From contig JAGAFH010000100.1 in the NCBI GenBank assembly GCA_017612755.1, forward strand, positions 1 to 5,846: DNA of 5,846 nt. Reading direction: 5' to 3'. This document shows positions 1 through 4,837 of this stretch, piece after piece. This DNA is from Clostridiales bacterium (lineage in GTDB: Bacteria > Bacillota > Clostridia > Saccharofermentanales > Saccharofermentanaceae). The position numbers were made by a program, and so were the translations under genes. Numbering within the stretch: position 1 is the stretch's first letter; the number at the start of each line of letters is the position of its first letter. Below the pieces are notes generated by a model. It did not search any database. It was not told the origin of the DNA and worked only from the letters and a program-made list of their open reading frames with translations.

Positions 1-2
1 AT

Positions 3-9
3 CCCCCTT
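3..9 (-). promoter_or_regulatory. Possible ribosome binding site of a leftward gene beyond the window
   Basis: Read on the minus strand, the first bases give AAGGGGG, a purine-rich Shine-Dalgarno-like sequence. It lies just downstream of a good minus-strand promoter (22-50), so a divergent gene probably starts within about ten bases to the left of the window. The start codon is not visible, so this is inference. Confidence 0.35.
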
Positions 10-21
10 AAAATTTCTCAT

Positions 22-50
22 ATTGTATCAAAATATTATGTAAATGTCAA
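22..50 (-). promoter_or_regulatory. Sigma-A promoter firing leftward
   Basis: On the minus strand a perfect TTGACA -35 box (plus positions 45-50) is followed after a 17-nt spacer by TACAAT (22-27), one mismatch from the -10 consensus. Transcription would start near position 15 and run off the left edge, where an AAGGGGG ribosome-binding-like sequence is seen. The AT-rich background (about 22% GC in the first 60 bases) makes chance TATA-like matches common, but the exact -35 with ideal spacing makes this one credible. It belongs to the AT-rich segment that may not be native to the rest of the window. Confidence 0.5.
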
Positions 51-115
51 AAAACAATTTAATGTCTAAAAATGTCAATTAAAAGTTCCTTTTGTTATAT
101 ATATTAATAAAAGCA

Positions 116-124
116 TGATATAAT
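116..124 (+). promoter_or_regulatory. Extended -10 promoter for the chimeric ORF
   Basis: TGATATAAT is a perfect TATAAT (119-124) preceded by TG one base upstream, an extended -10 element. No convincing -35 box is present at 16-18 nt; the best TTGTTA (92-97) is 21 nt away. An extended -10 can work without a -35. Transcription would begin near 131 and leave a leader of about 14 nt before the ATG at 145. The weak purine-rich AGAGAGATGG (128-137) would serve as the ribosome binding site. Confidence 0.45.
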
Positions 125-144
125 GATAGAGAGATGGTTGAATT

Positions 145-1038
145 ATGATAAAAAAAATAAAAGATTTAAATATTAATTATATTCAGTATGGAGATGGAAA
201 AGATATTGTTTTGCTTCATGGTTGGGGACAAAATATAAAAATGATGGACCCACTTGGTAAGAATTTATATGATAATTTTCGAATTACTATACTTGATTTT
301 CCGGGATTTGGTAGTAGCGAAACTCCTAATTTTGCTTATACTATAAATGACTATACAGAACTTGTCGAGAGGTTTGACGGATCAGATCACTACAAGAAGA
401 AGTTTGGTGTATCCACACAGCACTACTCCTTTGCAGTTAAGGCCTTTGTAGAGATGGTCAAGGACAACGATACATCCAGATATGAACTGGCCATAAGAGA
501 AACAAGGACCCAGGAAGTAATCTCTGATGTAGCAAACCTCAGAAGCGAGATCGGGATAATATATCTGAGTGATTTTAACAGAAGAGCGATCGGTAAGCTC
601 CTTAGAACTGCGAACCTTGAATTTCATCCTCTGATCAACTGCGATGCTTATGTCTATCTCTGGTCAGGCCATCCCCTGGCTTCCAGATCATCCATAAGCT
701 TTGAAGACCTTAAGGATTATCCCTGTCTTTCTTTCGAGCAGGGAGATTCATCTTTCTACTATACAGAGGAGATCCTCAGCACAAAGGATTATTCCAGGAT
801 AATAAAAGCATGTGACAGAGCTACCATGCTGAACCTGATGGTCGGTCTGAACGGTTATACCCTTTGTTCCGGGATCATCTGCGAGGAATTAAACGGCGGA
901 GAGTTCCTGGCCATACATTTCGAGTCCGATGACAGCGAGAGCAAGATGGAGATAGGGTACATTACCCGGAAAAACACCGTTCCCAGCAGACTTGGAAAAC
1001 TCTATATAGAAAAGATCAATGAATATCTGAGGAACTGA
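145..1038 (+). CDS. Chimeric ORF: alpha/beta-hydrolase N-terminus joined to LysR-type regulator effector domain
   Basis: The 297-residue frame contains two unrelated protein pieces. Residues 1-~70 look like the start of an alpha/beta hydrolase: strand, then VLLHGWGQN (22-30, the HG oxyanion-hole motif), then ILDFPGFGSSE (49-59). The nucleophile-elbow GxSxG, the acid and the catalytic His would come later and are absent. From about residue 73 the sequence reads as the periplasmic-binding-protein-like effector domain of a LysR regulator: VSTQHYSFAVKAFVE (89-103), HPLASRSSISFEDLKDYPCLSFEQGD (176-201), and RATMLNLMVGLNGYTLCSGII (225-245). The LysR winged helix-turn-helix (about 60 residues) and linker helix are missing. 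The hydrolase part is AT-rich, while the LysR part matches the GC of the rest of the window. The product can be expected neither to hydrolyse nor to bind DNA. The native gene here is most likely a LysR regulator with its 5' end replaced, by misassembly or recombination. The 3' end overlaps the convergent acetyltransferase gene by 23 bp. Confidence 0.8.
   Translation: MIKKIKDLNINYIQYGDGKDIVLLHGWGQNIKMMDPLGKNLYDNFRITILDFPGFGSSETPNFAYTINDYTELVERFDGSDHYKKKFGVSTQHYSFAVKAFVEMVKDNDTSRYELAIRETRTQEVISDVANLRSEIGIIYLSDFNRRAIGKLLRTANLEFHPLINCDAYVYLWSGHPLASRSSISFEDLKDYPCLSFEQGDSSFYYTEEILSTKDYSRIIKACDRATMLNLMVGLNGYTLCSGIICEELNGGEFLAIHFESDDSESKMEIGYITRKNTVPSRLGKLYIEKINEYLRN
355..375 (+). other. Composition and homology breakpoint inside the chimeric ORF
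   Basis: By hand count bases 1-360 contain 89 G/C (about 25%), whereas 361-540 contain 80 of 180 (about 44%). Protein similarity switches from alpha/beta hydrolase to LysR effector domain at the same place, around residues TELVERF. That stretch would fit either family at this position, so the exact joint cannot be fixed to the base and may lie in a short shared sequence. This is what a chimeric read or contig joint would look like, though true recombination is possible. Confidence 0.75.
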
Positions 1039-1582
1039 TCCATCTTACCGGTTCAGGATCATCTTTATGTTCTCCTATGATCTTTTCCATCCAGACCATG
1101 CTATACCATCTTCCAAACTTTCTTCCGCAGTTTCTGAAAGTGCCTGTAGTTTCATATCCCATGTGCTTATGGAAATCCCGGCTGTTGTATGTAAGATATA
1201 TATCTTCCTCTTCCGGTACGCCTATACATGCATAAAGATTTGTGATCCCCATCTTCTTTAGCCGGCCCTCCAGCTCTTCGTAGAGTCTTCTTCCGAGTCC
1301 CTGATTTCCTGATCCATGCCTCAGATAGATAGTCATCTCGCAGGAATAGGAATATGCATCCCTGCCGACGAAAAGGTGAGCGTAAGCATAGCCTTCTGTC
1401 TTTCCGTCTTTTTCGATCACAAGATACGGATATCTCCTTGTGATCTCTTCTGCCCTCCTTCTGAACTCCGCATAGGAAGGAGTGACGGTCTCAAATGAGA
1501 TAGCCGTATTCTCAACATAGTATGTGTATATATCCAGCAGGGTCTCCAGATCCTCCTGTTTCAGATCCCGGATCTTAATCAT
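1016..1582 (-). CDS. GNAT N-acetyltransferase, phosphinothricin / methionine-sulfoximine type
   Basis: This 188-residue protein belongs to the PAT/MddA branch of the GNAT superfamily, cytoplasmic enzymes that move acetyl from acetyl-CoA to the amino group of phosphinothricin, methionine sulfoximine or methionine sulfone. Visible signatures are IRDLKQEDLETLLDIYTYYV at the N-terminus, GYAYAHLFVGRDAYSYSCEMTIYL (64-87, family pattern before the acetyl-CoA site), GNQGLGRRLYEELE (92-105, pyrophosphate-binding QxxGxG-like loop, with G where Q/R is usual), YNSRDFHKHMGYETTGTFRN (132-151), and the family-typical KFGRWYSMVWMEK (155-167). About 18 polar residues after WMEKIIGEH extend past the usual end and overlap the convergent LysR gene. 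The ATG is well placed, 6 nt after AAGGAG. The exact substrate cannot be read from sequence; methionine analogues are attractive given the adjacent methionine-type transporter. The gene may be reached by read-through past the hairpin at 1606-1646, since I see no clear promoter in the 89-nt gap. Confidence 0.88.
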   Translation of the reverse strand: MIKIRDLKQEDLETLLDIYTYYVENTAISFETVTPSYAEFRRRAEEITRRYPYLVIEKDGKTEGYAYAHLFVGRDAYSYSCEMTIYLRHGSGNQGLGRRLYEELEGRLKKMGITNLYACIGVPEEEDIYLTYNSRDFHKHMGYETTGTFRNCGRKFGRWYSMVWMEKIIGEHKDDPEPVRWISSSDIH

Positions 1583-1588
1583 GCTTTT

Positions 1589-1594
1589 CTCCTT
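1589..1594 (-). promoter_or_regulatory. Ribosome binding site of the acetyltransferase gene
   Basis: AAGGAG on the minus strand lies 6 nt before the ATG at 1582. It fixes the start and shows that this gene has its own strong initiation signal, unlike the repeat-protein gene upstream, which appears translationally coupled. Confidence 0.8.
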
Positions 1595-1605
1595 TTGAGC
1601 TTAAA

Positions 1606-1646
1606 GGCAGGAGAGCCTGTCCCCAAGCGGGACACTCTCTCCTGCC
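1606..1646 (-). terminator. Long hairpin after the met/radical-SAM operon, weak terminator or attenuator
   Basis: A perfect 10-bp stem (GGCAGGAGAG at 1606-1615 with CTCTCCTGCC at 1637-1646) encloses a 2x2 internal loop and a second 6-bp stem (TGTCCC 1618-1623 with GGGACA 1629-1634) with a 5-nt loop. In the direction of the minus-strand genes the stem is followed by only TTTAAGC, a short U-run, so termination may be partial. It lies 26 nt past the stop of the repeat-protein gene and 12 nt before the acetyltransferase ribosome binding site, suiting a terminator or expression-tuning hairpin between the two. On the plus strand it is followed by A-rich sequence and should not terminate. Confidence 0.55.
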
Positions 1647-1671
1647 AATGAAAAAAGAAACAATACTGATA

Positions 1672-2427
1672 TCAGTCAAATCTAACCTCGTTATCTGAGG
1701 TGTCTATCCACAGATCTATGTCATCCGATCCTTTTATCCCTATCGCGCCTTCTCCCGGAAATATTATGAGGGGCGATCTGTAATCTTTTGCTTTGTAGGA
1801 CCTTCCGTTGATCTCCACTTTTGTGTTGAAAGTAGCAAATCTGACAAGGTTTCCGTTTTCATCAAATCCGGTAGAAGCATCCTCTGCATGCAACATATGA
1901 TTCCTGATTATGAAAGGATCCGCTTCACCGTATTCGGTGCTGTATCTTGTTCCGAATGAAGGCTCGATACTTCTTATGTTCCCGTTTTCATATATCTCAA
2001 ATCCGAGTTTTGTGGTTACGGGCCCTTGGGGAGTATTTACCGTTATAGAATCGTTTGGCCACAAAGTGACACTTCTTATCTTTCCTGATGGATAGAAATA
2101 AATGCACTGGGGTCTCATCGTGAGTCTGTGACCGTTTACCGTAAATCTGTATTCCGGAGCAGATGATATTTCATCTTCCACACTCCAGTAGCCGCTGATC
2201 TGACCATAGAGAGGAAACAGTCTTTTTATTGTTCCGTCTTCGTAGAAGGTCATCAGTTCCGCCTGGAATGTGCCTGCCGGGAGTGTTACTTCAGTAATAT
2301 CCTGAAGATAGAGGCTCCTGACATTTCCGTTCCGGTGATATTCCACCGGGCAGCGGTACTTTTTTCTCAGATCTGAAGAATCGCTGCACGCGGTGAAACT
2401 ACCGTATCTTGTCTCTATCTTTTCCAT
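1672..2427 (-). CDS. Conserved-looking protein of unknown function with MORN/YwqK-like repeats
   Basis: I cannot assign a function to this 251-residue protein. It has no signal peptide or membrane segment and is probably cytoplasmic. It contains five short repeats of the pattern aromatic-x-x-[NDS]-G-x-[IVL]-[RK], at about residues 30-37 (YHRNGNVR), 61-69 (FYEDGTIKR), 110-118 (YFYPSGKIR), 144-152 (FEIYENGNIR) and 188-196 (FDENGNLVR). Each is followed by a beta-strand-like stretch ending in a TP/PxG turn. Such beta-hairpin repeats resemble MORN and YwqK-type repeats. The C-terminus is acidic and Gly-rich (PGEGAIGIKGSDDIDLWIDTSDNEV). The gene starts only 3 nt after the metQ stop (TGA-CGG-ATG) and has no good Shine-Dalgarno of its own, so it is probably translated by ribosomes finishing metQ. 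This ties it to the transporter and radical SAM operon, in which it is the last gene before the hairpin. It might act as an accessory, scaffold or sensor protein; that is inference only. Confidence 0.75.
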   Translation of the reverse strand: MEKIETRYGSFTACSDSSDLRKKYRCPVEYHRNGNVRSLYLQDITEVTLPAGTFQAELMTFYEDGTIKRLFPLYGQISGYWSVEDEISSAPEYRFTVNGHRLTMRPQCIYFYPSGKIRSVTLWPNDSITVNTPQGPVTTKLGFEIYENGNIRSIEPSFGTRYSTEYGEADPFIIRNHMLHAEDASTGFDENGNLVRFATFNTKVEINGRSYKAKDYRSPLIIFPGEGAIGIKGSDDIDLWIDTSDNEVRFD

Positions 2428-2430
2428 CCG

Positions 2431-3309
2431 TCAGTTAAGCTCTATTACAGGGATAACAGCGCCATCGTAGTTGTCCTGGATCCACTGCTGTGTCTCTTCC
2501 GAAAGAAGTGCGTCTACAAGAGCAACAATAGCGGGATTATCAAGATCTTCTGTTCTTACAGCGATGATATTTGCATAAGGGCTGTCCTCACCTTCACTGA
2601 AAAGCTTGTTAGATGTGATGCCTGCCTCAAGTGCCTTGTTGGTATTAGTGATAAAGAAATCATAGTCATCCTTTGTAGGAATGATCTGGGCTGAATCGAT
2701 CTCTACGATCTCGATGGGCTTAACATATTCCGTGATATCGCTTACAGAAGCAGAAAGGGAATCTCTTGCCTCATCATCAAGTACGATAAATCCGTTGATC
2801 TCAAGGATCCTCAATGCCCTGTATTCGTTAGTTCCGTCGTTAGGGATCGCAACTACAGCGTCATCAGGTACTTCGTCAACAGAAGAATACTTATCGGAAT
2901 ATGCCGTGATGGGCTCGATGTGGATACCGCCTGCACTGGCAAGGTCATAACCGTTTGCTTCTATCTCGCTCTCAAGGTAGGGGAGATGCTGGAAATAGTT
3001 GAAATCGATCTCTCCGGAATCAAGTCTTTCATTCGTAGTTGAATCTGCTGCTGTAGCAACAAGCTCGATCTCGATACCCTGCTCTTCCAGCTGGGGTCTA
3101 ATGTGTTCTATGATCTCTGAGTGGGGAACAAGGTCGACGATGCCCTTCAAGACGATGACATCTTCGCCATTTGCTCCGGTTGCCTGCTGCTCTGCCTGGG
3201 AGCCGTCGGAAGCTGCTTCAGCGTCTGCTGCGCATCCGGTCAGGTTAAATAAAGCAAGTGATGTAATAGCTGCGATTGATACAAGTTTAGTAAGTGTCTT
3301 AGTTTTCAT
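2431..3309 (-). CDS. metQ: MetQ/NlpA-family substrate-binding lipoprotein of a methionine-type ABC importer
   Basis: A 292-residue extracytoplasmic binding protein that would be anchored to the outer face of the membrane and deliver substrate to MetI-MetN. It begins with a lipoprotein signal: basic MKTKTLTK, a hydrophobic stretch to about residue 21, then lipobox LTGC with the lipidated Cys at 26, then an Ala/Glu/Ser/Gln-rich linker to about 50. The mature domain carries NlpA/MetQ hallmarks: VPHSEIIEHIRPQLEEQGI (61-79), FNYFQHLPYLE (103-113), SAGGIHIEPITAYS (125-138), AIPNDGTNEYRALRILE (154-170), FFITNTNKALEAG (218-230) and DSPYANIIAVRTED (242-255). The aromatic/His, Arg (R164) and Asn (223/225) positions that hold methionine in characterised MetQ proteins appear present. 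Ligands in this family include L- and D-methionine, oxidised methionine and small peptides, so the ligand here is inferred. AAGGAG at 3319-3324 supports the ATG. It follows metI by 16 nt. Confidence 0.93.
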   Translation of the reverse strand: MKTKTLTKLVSIAAITSLALFNLTGCAADAEAASDGSQAEQQATGANGEDVIVLKGIVDLVPHSEIIEHIRPQLEEQGIEIELVATAADSTTNERLDSGEIDFNYFQHLPYLESEIEANGYDLASAGGIHIEPITAYSDKYSSVDEVPDDAVVAIPNDGTNEYRALRILEINGFIVLDDEARDSLSASVSDITEYVKPIEIVEIDSAQIIPTKDDYDFFITNTNKALEAGITSNKLFSEGEDSPYANIIAVRTEDLDNPAIVALVDALLSEETQQWIQDNYDGAVIPVIELN

Positions 3310-3318
3310 AATGATTAA

Positions 3319-3324
3319 CTCCTT
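3319..3324 (-). promoter_or_regulatory. Ribosome binding site of metQ
   Basis: AAGGAG on the minus strand, 9 nt before the metQ ATG, lies immediately downstream of the metI stop codon (3326-3328). A strong site here suits the need for more binding protein than permease. Confidence 0.75.
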
Positions 3325-3325
3325 T

Positions 3326-4036
3326 TTAGATAAGATTTCTTGTTTTAAGAATATGTTTTGATATAAGGTTTCCGATCCCCTGGATGATCTGGACCAGGAT
3401 GATCAGTATGTATACACAGGCGAAGAGCCTGTCGTGCTGGAATCTCTGATAGCCGTATCGTACTGCTATATCGCCGATACCGCCTGCTCCGAACATTCCG
3501 GCCAGGGCTGTCATCGAAAGAACTGTGATCACAGATACAGTGAAGCCTCTGATGAGTGAAGGAAGGGTCTCCGGGAGAAGTATCCTGAAGATGATATTAG
3601 TATTAGAACTTCCCATGGCTTTTGCCGCTTCGATCTTGCCTTTATCGATCTCAAGCAGACTGCTCTCAACGATCCTCGCATACATAGGAATACAGCTTGC
3701 CGCTATAGCGATGATACATGCATTCGTTCCGTATGCTTTTCCGAAGATCAGACGCGCCACCGGTATCATCAGGATGATCATGATCATCTGGGGAAGGGAT
3801 CTTAAACAGTTGATGATCCAGCCGGAAACTGCATATGACACCTTCAAAGGGATCAGTCCGTCCGGATTAGTAACCGTAAAGAGGATGCCTATGACCAGAC
3901 CAAAGACCAGCATTATCAAAGATGATATGGCGGTCATATACAATGTCTCACCTATAGGTCCCCAAAGTTCCTTCCAGATATCGGGAGATAAAGATGCTTT
4001 TATAACATCCCATAACGATGAATCCAATAAACTCAT
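3326..4036 (-). CDS. metI: MetI-type ABC transporter permease
   Basis: A 236-residue integral membrane protein forming the channel of the methionine-type importer, normally as a homodimer with MetN2. I place the start at 4036 (MSLLDSSLWD) rather than at the longer in-frame ATG at 4138. An AGGAGGT lies 4 nt upstream, and the extra 34 residues would be Cys-rich sequence overlapping metN. About five membrane segments are visible, near residues 32-54, 66-92, 103-122, 164-185 and 205-226. The MetI signature NCLRSLPQMIMIILMIPVARLIFG spans 76-99. The EAA coupling loop EAAKAMGSSNTNIIFRILLPETLPSLI spans 136-162, with the conserved Gly142 and Leu-Pro 154-155 that dock on the ATPase. TALAGMFGAGGIGDIAVRYGYQRF (176-199) is also family-typical. 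Length is close to the usual 215-230. The ribosome binding site overlaps the metN stop codon, indicating translational coupling. Confidence 0.93.
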   Translation of the reverse strand: MSLLDSSLWDVIKASLSPDIWKELWGPIGETLYMTAISSLIMLVFGLVIGILFTVTNPDGLIPLKVSYAVSGWIINCLRSLPQMIMIILMIPVARLIFGKAYGTNACIIAIAASCIPMYARIVESSLLEIDKGKIEAAKAMGSSNTNIIFRILLPETLPSLIRGFTVSVITVLSMTALAGMFGAGGIGDIAVRYGYQRFQHDRLFACVYILIILVQIIQGIGNLISKHILKTRNLI

Positions 4037-4040
4037 ATTT

Positions 4041-4047
4041 ACCTCCT
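4041..4047 (-). promoter_or_regulatory. Ribosome binding site that sets the metI start
   Basis: AGGAGGT on the minus strand, 4 nt before the ATG at 4036. Its first base is the last base of the metN TGA stop (4049-4047), so the two genes are coupled. This site is the main reason to reject the upstream ATG at 4138. Confidence 0.85.
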
Positions 4048-4832
4048 CAGATACCGCCGCCTTGGGTGAGTTCCACATTCTGCAGGAGCAGGAACACCCT
4101 GGCAAAAAGTTCGCCTGTCTTACTTGTCGGATTGTCAAAGATCTCCTGTACAGAGCCGCTTTCCGTTATCCGCCCTTCTTCAAGGACTGCCATCCTCTTA
4201 CATGAATACCTGATTGCATCAAGTTCATGTGTGATCATAAGGATCGTTATTCCCTGTTTCTGGTTGATCTCCTTGAGAAGATCCAGGATCTGGATCGTAG
4301 TCTGGGGATCAAGAGCAGATGTTGCTTCATCAGAGATAATGAAATCCGGTCTTGTGACCAGGGCCCTGGCAATGCCGACCCTCTGTTTCTGTCCTCCGGA
4401 AAGAGCGCCGGGATGTGCGTTTAACTTATCGGTAAGTCCGACGAGTTCCGCCGTTTCCAGGACCCTTTCATTTATCTCTTTTTTGGGAACTCCTGCGATC
4501 TCCAAAGGATAAGCGATGTTCTTATAGACAGTAAGACAATCGAAAAGATTGAAATTCTGAAATATCATTCCTATCTTATGTCTTTTGTTCAACAGCTCCT
4601 TGTGGGAAAGAGACAGTATATCCGTTCCGCCAAGTTCCACCGATCCGCTGTCAGGTTTTTCCAGTCCGTTGATACATCTGGCAAGGGTTGATTTTCCGGC
4701 ACCGGAGAAACCGATTATCCCGAAGATCTCACCTTTTTCTATCTCGAGGTCGATCCCTTCCAGGACCTTAAGCGGTTCCCCATGAGGGTAAAATGTCTTG
4801 TGCAGATCACTTATTTTCAGATATGTGCTCAT
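4047..4832 (-). CDS. metN: MetN-type ABC transporter ATPase lacking the C-terminal NIL domain
   Basis: A 261-residue ATPase on the cytoplasmic side of the importer. All catalytic motifs are intact: Walker A GFSGAGKST (41-49), Q-loop Gln92 in MIFQNFNLFD, ABC signature LSGGQKQR (144-151), Walker B FIISDEA (164-170, catalytic Glu169), D-loop SALD (172-175) and switch His202 in ITHELDAI. The N-terminal LKISDLHKTFY and the IFQNFNLFD/LSGGQKQRVGIARAL pattern are typical of MetN. Characterised MetN proteins are about 340 residues and end in a NIL/ACT-like domain that binds methionine and shuts the transporter down. This one ends with ARVFLLLQNVELTQGGGI shortly after the nucleotide-binding domain and lacks that brake. 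No good Shine-Dalgarno precedes the ATG at 4832. The stop of the radical SAM gene is only 5 nt upstream, so initiation is probably by translational coupling. MetN-like ATPases in NlpA-type systems can serve other substrates. Confidence 0.92.
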   Translation of the reverse strand: MSTYLKISDLHKTFYPHGEPLKVLEGIDLEIEKGEIFGIIGFSGAGKSTLARCINGLEKPDSGSVELGGTDILSLSHKELLNKRHKIGMIFQNFNLFDCLTVYKNIAYPLEIAGVPKKEINERVLETAELVGLTDKLNAHPGALSGGQKQRVGIARALVTRPDFIISDEATSALDPQTTIQILDLLKEINQKQGITILMITHELDAIRYSCKRMAVLEEGRITESGSVQEIFDNPTSKTGELFARVFLLLQNVELTQGGGI

Positions 4833-4837
4833 TTACA

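Noticed and set aside
43..76. Three AATGTC copies (43, 61, 71), a possible operator
   Set aside because: Spacing is irregular (18 and 10), the background is highly AT-rich, and one copy is explained by the TTGACA -35 box of the leftward promoter.
1036..1061. Inverted repeat TGATCC / GGATCA just after the LysR stop, as a terminator
   Set aside because: The stem is only 6 bp with a 14-nt loop and no real T-run follows, so it does not qualify as an intrinsic terminator.
1665..1676. Perfect 12-bp palindrome ACTGATATCAGT over the stop codon of the repeat-protein gene
   Set aside because: It is short, has no loop for an RNA hairpin, and has no matching copy nearby; likely chance.
3773..3788. Perfect 16-bp palindrome GATGATCATGATCATC inside metI
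   Set aside because: It arises from the repeated Met/Ile codons of the MIMIILM membrane segment; no sign of a regulatory role.
4037..4138. 34-residue N-terminal extension of MetI from the upstream ATG
   Set aside because: The extension is Cys-rich, overlaps the metN coding end, and is bypassed by an excellent AGGAGGT just before the ATG at 4036.
3525..4205. Plus-strand open frame (226 codons) opposite metI and the end of metN
   Set aside because: It mirrors the EAA loop and membrane segments of metI on the other strand and has no ribosome binding site or family resemblance.
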